DNA of 10,822 bases from Caulobacterales bacterium RIFOXYB1_FULL_67_16. GTDB lineage: Bacteria; Pseudomonadota; Alphaproteobacteria; Caulobacterales; Caulobacteraceae. Below the pieces are notes generated by a model. It was not told where the DNA came from, made no database searches, and saw only the letters and a program-made list of their open reading frames with translations. Both the position numbers and the translations under genes were made by a program. This document shows, piece by piece, positions 1 to 6,769 of the stretch. The number at the start of each line of letters is the position of its first letter. Positions within the stretch are counted from its first letter, which is position 1. The DNA is taken from the NCBI GenBank assembly GCA_001796045.1, contig MGLN01000065.1, positions 1 through 10,822 on the forward strand, written 5' to 3'.

Positions 1-680
1 TGGGCGACGGTTCGCAGTGGGGAATGGAGATCCAGTATGCGGTCCAGCCCAGCCCCGACGGCCTGGCTCAGGCCTATATCATCGGGGCGGACTTCGTCGG
101 CGACAATCCGTCGGCCCTGATCCTGGGCGACAACATCTACTACGGTCACGGCATCACCGACCTGTTCACCTCGGCCATGAGCCGGCCCGAGGGGGCGACG
201 GTGTTCGCCTATCACGTCAACGATCCCGAGCGGTACGGGGTGGTCGCCTTCGACAAGGACATGCGCGCCCTGTCGATCGAGGAGAAGCCCAAGGCGCCCA
301 AGTCCAACTGGGCCGTCACGGGCCTGTACTTCTACGACAAGGACGTGGTCGAGATCGCTCGCGACCTGAAGCCCTCCGCCCGGGGCGAGCTGGAGATCAC
401 TGACGTAAACCGCATCTATCTGGAGTGCGGCAAGCTGTCGGTCGAGATTATGGGCCGGGGCTACGCCTGGCTGGACACCGGGACGCCGGACAGCCTGATC
501 GAGGCGGCCGAGTTCGTCCGCGTCCTTGAGAAACGCCAGGGCTTCAAGATCGCCTGCCCCGAGGAGGTTGCGTACCAGCAGGGCTTCATCGACGCCGCCA
601 AGCTCGAAGACCTCGCCGCCAAGCTCGGCAAGAGCACCTACGGCGCTTACCTCAGGAATGTGGTGCTGAAGGCGCAGTGA
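1..680 (+). CDS. rfbA: Glucose-1-phosphate thymidylyltransferase, 3' part (5' end outside window)
   Basis: RfbA (RmlA) joins glucose-1-phosphate and dTTP to give dTDP-glucose and pyrophosphate, the first cytoplasmic step towards dTDP-L-rhamnose and related sugars of LPS and other surface glycans. The reading frame is open from base 3, before the first in-frame ATG at 24, and begins GDGSQWG, an internal family motif, so the gene is cut by the window edge. About 225 residues are present of the usual 290 or so; the N-terminal GGxGTRL nucleotide-binding loop is missing. Visible family motifs are VQPSPDGLAQA, LGDNIYYG (metal/substrate loop), the EEKPKAPKSNWAVTGLYFYD stretch, GELEITDVNRIYLE, GYAWLDTGT and the C-terminal RQGFKIACPEEVAY. 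The stop TGA is at 678-680, only 3 bp before the end of the convergent putA. Other rfb genes presumably lie to the left, which cannot be seen. Identification is near certain. Confidence 0.95.
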   Translation, partial: GDGSQWGMEIQYAVQPSPDGLAQAYIIGADFVGDNPSALILGDNIYYGHGITDLFTSAMSRPEGATVFAYHVNDPERYGVVAFDKDMRALSIEEKPKAPKSNWAVTGLYFYDKDVVEIARDLKPSARGELEITDVNRIYLECGKLSVEIMGRGYAWLDTGTPDSLIEAAEFVRVLEKRQGFKIACPEEVAYQQGFIDAAKLEDLAAKLGKSTYGAYLRNVVLKAQ

Positions 681-683
681 CTC

Positions 684-3600
684 TCATAGATTCAACAGCG
701 CCGGATCCCCGCCCTGGGCCGCGATGTTCACGCTGATCGCCTTCTCCGCCGCATAGCGGATCAGGCTGTTGGGTCCGCCCGCCTTGGGGCCCGTGCCGGA
801 CAGCCCCTCGCCGCCGAAGGGCTGCACGCCCACGACCGCGCCGGTGATCGAGCGGTTGACGTAGACGTTGCCGGCGGGGACCAGGGCCGTGACCTCGGCG
901 GCGAAGGCTTCGATACGGCTGTGGACGCCCAGGGTCAGGCCGTAGCCGCGCGCGGCCAGGCGCGAGGCGACCGATTGCAGCTCGGACGGCTCATAGCGGT
1001 AGATGTGCAGGATCGGACCGAACACCTCGCGCTCCAGGAAGTCAGGCGTCGGGATTTCCGCGATGGTGGGGGCGAACAGATCGCCCTTTTCGGATCCCAG
1101 CGGCAGTTCGGCGCGCGCGATCACCCTGGCCTCGCGGGCCAGGCGTTCGACGTGGGCCTCCAGGGCGCGACGCGAGTCCGGGTCGATGACGGGGCCGATG
1201 TCGGTCTTGGGATCGGCCGGATCGCCGACCGTCTGAACCGCCAGGGCGCCCTTCAGGCCTTCGATCAGGGCGTCGGCTGAATCCTTCGGCGCATAGAGGA
1301 TGCGCAGGGCCGAACAGCGCTGGCCGGCCGAGCCGAAGGCCGACTGGATCACGTCGTCGATCACCTGTTCCTTCAGCGCCGTGGTGTCGATGAACATGCC
1401 GTTCAGTCCGCCGGTCTCGGCGATGAAGGGGATGATGGCGCCGGGGCGAGCGGCGATCGATCGATTGATGGCGCCGGCCGTGTCGGTGCCACCGGTGAAG
1501 GCGACGCCGTCGATGCCCGGATGGGCGACCAGGGCCGCGCCGACCGTCTCGCCGCGCCCGGGAACCAGGGCCAGAAGATCGGGGTTCAGGCCGGCCTTGT
1601 GATACAGGCGCACGGCCTCGGCCGCGATCAGGGGCGTCTGCTCCGCCGGCTTGGCCAGGACGGCGTCGCCGGCGGCCAGGGCGGCCGCGATCTGGCCGGT
1701 AAAGATGGCCAGGGGGAAGTTCCACGGGCTGATGCAGGCGAAGACGCCGCGCCCGTGCAGGATCAGCTGGTTGGTCTCGCCGGTCGGTCCCTTCAGGGTC
1801 TGGGGGGCGGAGAAGTCACGTTCGGCCAGGAGGGCGTAGTAGCGGCAGAAGTCGGCGGCCTCGCGTACCTCGGCGACGCCGTCGTTCAGAGTCTTGCCCG
1901 CCTCGCGGCTGAGCAGGGCGACCAGACGATCCAGGTCGGCCTCCAGGGCGTCGGCCATGGCGCGCAAGGTCACGGCGCGTCTGGCGCCGCCCTGGCGGTC
2001 CCACTCGATCTGGGCGCGGCCGGCGGCCTCGACGGCGGCGTCTATGTCTGCGCTCGTCGCTTCCGAAACATGGCCCAGCACCTGGGACCGGTCGAACGGA
2101 TTGGTCACCGCCTGAGGGTCGATTCCGGCGCGCAGCTTGCCGCCGATGATCGGGCCGGAGGTCAGCTTCTCGCGGTCGACCAGACCCAGCGCCCGGGCGT
2201 GGGCTTCGCGGTCGGCGGCCTGGGAATAGTCGCGGCCGAGGGAGTTCTGACGATCGCCGTACATGTCTTTGGGAACCGGAATCTTGGGGTGACGGTCGGG
2301 CGCCTGCTCGACCAGGGAGATGGGATCGGCCGCGACGGCCGAGGCGGGCACGCGTTCGTCGAGCAGGGCGTGGACGAAGGAGGAGTTGGCCCCGTTTTCC
2401 AGCAGGCGCCGCACCAGATAGGGCAGCAGCTCCTCGTGCCCGCCGACCGGCGCATAGGCGCGGACGATGACGGTCTCGTCCTTCCAGGCCTCCTGCGCCG
2501 CCTCATAGAGGGCCTCGCCCATGCCGTGGAGGCGCTGGTGCTCGACCGTCACGCCGCGGTCCCGCGCCATGCGCCGCACGGCGGCCAGGGTATGGGCGTT
2601 ATGGCTGGCGAACTGGGAATAGAGGGCCGGCGAGGCCTCGATCATGGCGCGGGCGCAGACCAGATAGTTCAGATCGGTCGCGGCCTTGGTGGTGAAGACC
2701 GGATAGTCGGCGCGGCCGAAGACCTGGGCGCGCTTGATCTCGGTGTCCCAATAGGCGCCCTTGACCAGGCGCACCATCAGCCGGCGGCCCGAGCGACGGG
2801 CCAGGTCGGCCACCCGCTCGATCGTCTCCAGTCCACGCTTCTGATAGGCCTGAACCGCCAGGCCCAGGCCGGTCCAGCCGCCGAGGCTGGCCTCGTGCGC
2901 CAGTCGGTCGAGCAGCTTCAGCGACAGGGCCAGCCGGTCCGCCTCCTCGGCGTCCATGGTGAAGTTGATGTCGTACTTCGCCGCGATCCGGGCAAGGCGC
3001 AGGATGCGGGGGTAGAGGCTCGCCCAGACCTCGTCCTCATGGGTCGCCTCGTAGCGGGGCGAGAGGGCCGACAGTTTGACCGACACGCCGTGGCCGTGCT
3101 CGGGGCCCTGGCCCTTGGCGGTCTGGCCGACCGCTTCGATGGCGTCGGCGTAGATGCGTTCGTAGCGGTCGGCGTCAGCCAGGGTCCGGGCCCCCTCGCC
3201 CAGCATGTCGAAGCTGCACAGCCAGCCCTCGCGGTTCGACCGTTTCAGCGCCGCCTGGATGGTGCGGCCGACCACGAACTGTTCGCCCATGATCTTGACG
3301 GCGGTGGCCACCGCCTGACGGATCACCGGCTCGCCCAGACGACCGGCGATGCGCTTCAGGAAGCCCGGCAGGTCGCTGCGCGCCTGGTCGTCCACATCCA
3401 CCAGCTTGCCGGTCAGCATCAGGCCCCAGGTGGAGGCGTTGACGAAGAGACTGTCGGACTGACCCAGGTGCGAGGCCCAGTCGGCCGAACCGATCTTCTC
3501 GGCGATCAGCCGGTCGCGCGTCTCCTCGTCGGGCACCCGCAGCAGGGCTTCGGCCAGGCACATCAGGGCCAGGCCCTCGCGGGTGCCCAGCGAGAACTGC

Positions 3601-3815
3601 TGCAGGAAGCTCTCGACCACCCCCTGTTTCTTCTGGCTGCGCCGCGCCTGTTCCACCAGGCCGACCGCCTCGGCGACGACGGAGGCGCGTTCGGCGGCGT
3701 CCAATGGAAGGCGAGCCAGGTTGTCGGCCACCACCGCGCGTTCGTCGCGGAATTTGTTGCGGTCAAGCCCGTCCCAGGCGGCCAGGCTGGAGGGCGTGAA
3801 AGCGGGGATCGTCAT
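684..3815 (-). CDS. putA: Bifunctional proline dehydrogenase / L-glutamate gamma-semialdehyde (P5C) dehydrogenase PutA
   Basis: PutA oxidises proline to P5C with FAD, passing electrons to the membrane quinone pool, and then oxidises the semialdehyde to glutamate with NAD+. The protein has 1043 residues. An N-terminal arm is followed by the FAD-binding proline dehydrogenase barrel at about 170-485, with SFDMLGEGARTLADADRYE (201-219), VSVKLSALSPRYE, INFTMDAEEADR, RLVKGAYWD (349-357), QFASHNAHT and RLLENGANSSFVH (470-482). The ALDH domain covers about 550-1030, with ISPWNFPLA (695-703), FTGGTDTAG, the general base Glu800 in AETGG and the nucleophile Cys834 in GQRCSALR, then VFGPILHIY and a C-terminal VQPFGGEGLSGTGPKAGGP. 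It lacks the N-terminal ribbon-helix-helix DNA-binding domain and the extra C-terminal domain of 1300-residue PutAs, so it is the short, non-regulatory type. The ATG at 3815 has a modest AGGA 11 bases upstream. Regulation is probably by the divergent Lrp-type gene. Residue 804 is Leu where PutAs normally have Gln (ETGGQN). Confidence 0.97.
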   Translation of the reverse strand: MTIPAFTPSSLAAWDGLDRNKFRDERAVVADNLARLPLDAAERASVVAEAVGLVEQARRSQKKQGVVESFLQQFSLGTREGLALMCLAEALLRVPDEETRDRLIAEKIGSADWASHLGQSDSLFVNASTWGLMLTGKLVDVDDQARSDLPGFLKRIAGRLGEPVIRQAVATAVKIMGEQFVVGRTIQAALKRSNREGWLCSFDMLGEGARTLADADRYERIYADAIEAVGQTAKGQGPEHGHGVSVKLSALSPRYEATHEDEVWASLYPRILRLARIAAKYDINFTMDAEEADRLALSLKLLDRLAHEASLGGWTGLGLAVQAYQKRGLETIERVADLARRSGRRLMVRLVKGAYWDTEIKRAQVFGRADYPVFTTKAATDLNYLVCARAMIEASPALYSQFASHNAHTLAAVRRMARDRGVTVEHQRLHGMGEALYEAAQEAWKDETVIVRAYAPVGGHEELLPYLVRRLLENGANSSFVHALLDERVPASAVAADPISLVEQAPDRHPKIPVPKDMYGDRQNSLGRDYSQAADREAHARALGLVDREKLTSGPIIGGKLRAGIDPQAVTNPFDRSQVLGHVSEATSADIDAAVEAAGRAQIEWDRQGGARRAVTLRAMADALEADLDRLVALLSREAGKTLNDGVAEVREAADFCRYYALLAERDFSAPQTLKGPTGETNQLILHGRGVFACISPWNFPLAIFTGQIAAALAAGDAVLAKPAEQTPLIAAEAVRLYHKAGLNPDLLALVPGRGETVGAALVAHPGIDGVAFTGGTDTAGAINRSIAARPGAIIPFIAETGGLNGMFIDTTALKEQVIDDVIQSAFGSAGQRCSALRILYAPKDSADALIEGLKGALAVQTVGDPADPKTDIGPVIDPDSRRALEAHVERLAREARVIARAELPLGSEKGDLFAPTIAEIPTPDFLEREVFGPILHIYRYEPSELQSVASRLAARGYGLTLGVHSRIEAFAAEVTALVPAGNVYVNRSITGAVVGVQPFGGEGLSGTGPKAGGPNSLIRYAAEKAISVNIAAQGGDPALLNL

Positions 3816-3925
3816 CGGCGGGTTAATCCTGTGGATTTACGCCGTATATGCCGGAGTTCGTTGAAGGTGCTTCGTATGATATGAGGCCGATCCGAAGATC
3901 ATTCGGCGCAAGGGGCTGATTTCTG
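3816..3925. promoter_or_regulatory. Divergent putA-putR promoter/operator region
   Basis: This 110-bp gap separates the start codons of putA (minus) and putR (plus) and is visibly richer in A+T than the flanking genes, as expected for a shared control region. A TATGAT hexamer at 3875-3880 could be the -10 box of putR, but I see no convincing -35 box 16-18 bp before it. Short dyads are present: GAAG-GTG-CTTC at 3863-3873 and CCGAA-GATCA-TTCGG at 3892-3906. Lrp-family regulators usually bind several weak, partly symmetrical sites in such gaps, so binding by PutR here is likely by analogy with characterised put systems of other alphaproteobacteria. Exact promoters and sites are not established by the sequence. 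Confidence 0.6.
3892..3906. promoter_or_regulatory. 15-bp inverted repeat, candidate PutR operator
   Basis: The sequence reads CCGAA-GATCA-TTCGG: perfect 5-bp arms around a 5-base centre. The 15-bp size fits the length of Lrp-family half-symmetrical boxes. It lies just before a possible Shine-Dalgarno AAGGGG (3910-3915) and 20 bases before the putR ATG. There it could work as an autoregulatory site for putR or an activator site for putA, about 80 bp from the putA start. It could also form a small mRNA hairpin, or be chance. Confidence 0.35.
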
Positions 3926-4387
3926 ATGATCGATATAGACGCCGTCGACCGCCGCATCCTGCGGGTGCTCCAGACCGACGGCCGCATCTCCAACGCCGAG
4001 CTGGCGCGGCAATCCAATCTGTCGCCCGCGGCCTGTTTCGAACGGGTCAGACGCTTGCGCGACCGCAGGATCATCACCGGCTACGCCGCCTTGATCGATC
4101 CGTCCCAGGTCGGCCGCGACCTGCTGATCTTCGTCGAGGTCCTGCTTGACCGCACCACCGGCGACGTCTTCGAAGCCTTCGCCGCCGCCGTCCGCAGCCA
4201 GCCGGAGGTGCTGGAATGCCATATGGTGGCCGGCGGCTTCGACTATCTGATCAAGGCCCGGGTCGGCGACATGGACGCCTACCGCGCCTTCCTGGGCGAC
4301 GTGCTGGTGCGCATGCCCGGCGTGCGGGAGACCCGGACCTATGCGGTGCTGGAGGAGGTGAAGTCGACGACTGTGCTGCCGCTGTGA
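3926..4387 (+). CDS. putR: Lrp/AsnC-family transcriptional regulator, probable proline-utilisation regulator PutR
   Basis: This 153-residue protein has the standard size and two-domain layout of Lrp/AsnC regulators. The N-terminal winged helix-turn-helix is at about 1-60: DxxDRRILRVLQTDGRISNAELA, then NLSPAACFERVRRL with the recognition helix, then RRIITGYAALIDP. The C-terminal RAM ligand-binding/oligomerisation domain is at about 65-145, with LLIFVEVLLD, EVLECHMVAGGFDYLIKARV, the conserved G-D-Y/F-D type turn, and PGVRETRTYAVLEEVK. The start ATG has AAGGGG about 10 bases upstream. The gene is divergent from putA with a 110-bp shared gap. In other alphaproteobacteria (Rhodobacter, Agrobacterium) an Lrp-type PutR encoded next to a short putA activates it in response to proline; because this PutA has no DNA-binding domain of its own, the same job is inferred here. 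The family call is certain; the specific target is inferred from position. Confidence 0.9.
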   Translation: MIDIDAVDRRILRVLQTDGRISNAELARQSNLSPAACFERVRRLRDRRIITGYAALIDPSQVGRDLLIFVEVLLDRTTGDVFEAFAAAVRSQPEVLECHMVAGGFDYLIKARVGDMDAYRAFLGDVLVRMPGVRETRTYAVLEEVKSTTVLPL

Positions 4388-4422
4388 GGGGGCGGTTGGC
4401 CGCAGCCGTGTTTTCGGGTGAC

Positions 4423-4446
4423 GCTCTACTCAACCTTGCGTAGAGC
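4423..4446. promoter_or_regulatory. 7-bp perfect inverted repeat upstream of the guanylyltransferase fusion gene
   Basis: GCTCTAC (4423-4429) and GTAGAGC (4440-4446) are perfect complements around a 10-base spacer that contains ACCTTGC. The dyad sits 35 bp after the putR stop and 32 bp before the next ATG. There is no following run of T, so a classical intrinsic terminator is unlikely. An operator, or a 5'-leader or attenuator hairpin for the downstream gene, fits better. No convincing promoter boxes were recognised in the 91-bp gap. Confidence 0.35.
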
Positions 4447-4478
4447 TCGACGATACGAGACGGCTTGGACGGCGACGG

Positions 4479-6686
4479 ATGGCGACGATTTTTCCCGTGA
4501 TCATGTGCGGCGGCTCGGGCACCCGCCTGTGGCCGGCCTCGCGTCCGTCGCGGCCGAAGCAGTTCATCCTCCTCGCCGGCAATAGATCTCTTTTCCAGGA
4601 TGCGGTGGAACGGGTCGCTCCCTTGGCTCAGGGCGGGGGGCGGCTGATCGTAGTGGGCGGCGCGGTCCATCTCCAGGCCATCCGGGAACAGCTGGCCGCG
4701 ATCGGGCGCAGCGCCCTCATCCTGCTCGAACCGGAAGGGCGAGATTCGGCGGCAGCCATGGCTGCCGCCGCTTGCTGGACACAGGCGCAAGATGCGGAAG
4801 CCATCAACCTCTTTGTCGCTTCGGATCACCATATCCCGGATGATCTCGCCTTCCAGAAGGCGGCTGCGGTCGCTGCGGAAGCGGCGGCCGAAGGGCGGAT
4901 GGTGACCCTCGGGATCGTGCCCACCCAACCCTCTTCCGCCTACGGCTATATCGCCCCGCTCGGCGAGGGTCTGTCCGAGGTTACGGCCTTTGTGGAGAAG
5001 CCCGACCTGGTCGCCGCTGCCCAGTATATTCGCGACGGCTACCTCTGGAACAGCGGCAATTTCGTCGTTCGCGCCGACGTTTTGCAGGACGAGATCGCAG
5101 CCGCCGCCTCGGGGCTGATCGAGGCGGTCTCAGACGCCTTGGCTCAGGCCGTCGTGGACGGCGACGCCGTCTTCCTGGGCCGGCGCTTTGCTGACGCTCC
5201 CCGGATTTCCATCGACTACGCCGTCATGGAAAAGACCAGGCGCGCCTCCGTTCTGCCGGTGGACTTCACCTGGTCGGATCTGGGCGCCTGGGATACGGTC
5301 CACGCCTCCGGCGAGGGGGACGTAGGGCTCCGCCTGTTCGAGGATGCTGAAAACTGCCTGGTGCGCGCCGGTGACGGGGTCATGGTGGCGGCGATCGGCG
5401 TTTCCAATCTGGCGATTGTGGTCGAGCAGGACGCCGTGCTCGTCACCGACCTTAGGCGCAGCCACGATGTCAAAAAGGTCGTTGAACGCCTGAGAACGGT
5501 TTCGCCCCGGCATCTCGACTTTCCGCGGCCGGCGGAAGAGCCGCTGGCGGAAGGCGCGGTGCGCCTGGCGGCCTGGATGCGGCAAGACGCCCTGCCGACC
5601 TGGTGCACCCTGGGCCAGAACGACGAGGGGGGGTTCGAGGACCTCTTGGGCCAGGACGGTCGTCGGCTGGGCTCGGCGCACAGCGCGGGCGTTCAGGCGC
5701 GTCAAATCCAGGTTTACGCGGAAGCCGGTCGGCTGGGTTGGTCGGGTCCTTGGCAGGCCGCGATTCGGGGCGGGCTGGAATGGAGCCGGCGCGTTTTGGA
5801 TCCTGACGGGCTGATGCGCGCTCGCCTTGCTCCGGGCGGAGAGGCGATGGACGACAGGATTTGCGCCGATGACCAGGCCCAGCTTCTCGTCGCCCTGGCG
5901 TCCGTCGCTCAGGTCGCGCCGGATCTGGCGCCTGAACAGGCTGTTCTGTCGATCCGCGACCGCCTCCTCGACCTCTGGCCGATCCAGGGCGATCTGCAGG
6001 AAATGGGCGAAGATCGTCTTCAGGCGAAGGCTTGCATGCGCCTGCTCGAGGCTTCGATCGCCTGGGAGGCGGTTGAAGGCGCGGCCTCTTGGGCCGGCCT
6101 GGCGGATCGAGCGGCGGACTTGGCGGTGCGCCGCTTCATCGACCCTGACTCCGGACATTTGCTTGAACCCGAGGGGGGCGCGCCGATGTCGGGACTCGAA
6201 GGCGCCGCGATCGAGCCTGGACTCCAGTTCCGGTGGGCCTGGCTGCTGGCCCGCCATGCGCGTGCTCGCGACCAGCAAGCCAGTCTTCAGGTCGCTCTGC
6301 GCCTGTTCGACGCTGGTCTGTACGGCGTCGATCCGCGTCGCGGCGTGGCGATCGAGGCGATGACGGCCGACAGCGGCGTGCGCAATGCACGGGCGCGGCT
6401 TCGGCCGCAGGCGGAGTGGCTCAAGGCCAGCCTGGCTCTGGCGAGCTTGACCGATGACGGGCGTCGGGAACAGTGCCTCGTTCAGGCCGCTCGAGCTCAG
6501 CGCGCCCTTTGGCGCTATCTCTCCCCTTCAGGTTTGTGGCGGGACAAGATGCTGGAGAGCGGCAAATTCATAGACGAGCCCGCGCCGGCCGGTTCTTTGC
6601 ACCCTATCATGGGCGCCTTTGTTGAACTCCGGACGACGCTCGGTCTTCTGAAGCCGGACATGGCCTCAAGCTTGGAGCTTTGGTGA
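4479..6686 (+). CDS. manC: Mannose-1-phosphate guanylyltransferase fused to an AGE-family (type III PMI-like) barrel
   Basis: The N-terminal half (about 1-345) is a GDP-mannose pyrophosphorylase, which makes GDP-mannose from mannose-1-phosphate and GTP. It shows the signature CGGSGTRLWPASRPSRPKQF (10-29), LEPEGRDSAAA (83-93), SDHHIPD (115-121), AYGYI, FVEKP (171-175), GYLWNSGNF (187-195), IDYAVMEK and DFTWSDLGAW (262-271), then the beta-rich end with SHDVKKVVERL. The C-terminal half (about 360-722) resembles N-acylglucosamine 2-epimerase and the rhizobial type III phosphomannose isomerase: GGFEDLL, VQARQIQVYAEAGRLGWSGPW (405-425), FDAGLYGVDP, PQAEWLKASL (643-652) and the SGLWRDK and DEPAPAGSLH end. 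It replaces the cupin PMI domain of usual type II PMI-GMP enzymes. Histidines expected in the AGE motifs appear replaced (Gln466, Cys519, Arg521, Leu582), so isomerase activity is doubtful. The ATG at 4479 is the only start after an in-frame stop at 4419; its Shine-Dalgarno is weak. Codon use looks less biased than in its neighbours. The symbol refers to the N-terminal half only. Confidence 0.88.
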   Translation: MATIFPVIMCGGSGTRLWPASRPSRPKQFILLAGNRSLFQDAVERVAPLAQGGGRLIVVGGAVHLQAIREQLAAIGRSALILLEPEGRDSAAAMAAAACWTQAQDAEAINLFVASDHHIPDDLAFQKAAAVAAEAAAEGRMVTLGIVPTQPSSAYGYIAPLGEGLSEVTAFVEKPDLVAAAQYIRDGYLWNSGNFVVRADVLQDEIAAAASGLIEAVSDALAQAVVDGDAVFLGRRFADAPRISIDYAVMEKTRRASVLPVDFTWSDLGAWDTVHASGEGDVGLRLFEDAENCLVRAGDGVMVAAIGVSNLAIVVEQDAVLVTDLRRSHDVKKVVERLRTVSPRHLDFPRPAEEPLAEGAVRLAAWMRQDALPTWCTLGQNDEGGFEDLLGQDGRRLGSAHSAGVQARQIQVYAEAGRLGWSGPWQAAIRGGLEWSRRVLDPDGLMRARLAPGGEAMDDRICADDQAQLLVALASVAQVAPDLAPEQAVLSIRDRLLDLWPIQGDLQEMGEDRLQAKACMRLLEASIAWEAVEGAASWAGLADRAADLAVRRFIDPDSGHLLEPEGGAPMSGLEGAAIEPGLQFRWAWLLARHARARDQQASLQVALRLFDAGLYGVDPRRGVAIEAMTADSGVRNARARLRPQAEWLKASLALASLTDDGRREQCLVQAARAQRALWRYLSPSGLWRDKMLESGKFIDEPAPAGSLHPIMGAFVELRTTLGLLKPDMASSLELW

Positions 6687-6769
6687 GGCGCACCTTGCGT
6701 CTCGCCTTCGTCATTCGAACCGTCTAGAAGTTCCGCCCTTACTTAACGGCTCAGGGTCCGCCCGCCTCC

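Noticed and set aside
1521..3884. A 787-codon open frame on the plus strand opposite putA
   Set aside because: It is antisense to a certain gene. Its product is a low-complexity Gly/Gln/Ala/Val-rich string without any family motif, and long antisense frames are expected in GC-rich genes with strong third-position bias.
5130..6278. A 382-codon open frame on the minus strand opposite the guanylyltransferase fusion
   Set aside because: Arg/Pro/Gly-rich shadow frame of a well-supported gene; no recognisable domain and no sensible start context.
4433..6700. ACCTTGCGT occurring in both gaps flanking the fusion gene (4433-4441 and 6692-6700), with CCTTGCG also on the minus strand in the putA promoter gap
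   Set aside because: The 7-base core also occurs inside coding sequence (around 1963 and 9347), no matching -10 box lies at a proper distance, and the number of copies is not striking for such a short word.
6686..6707. AGGCG...CGCCT dyad at the end of the fusion gene as a terminator
   Set aside because: Only 5 bp with a 12-base loop and no T-run; too weak to call.
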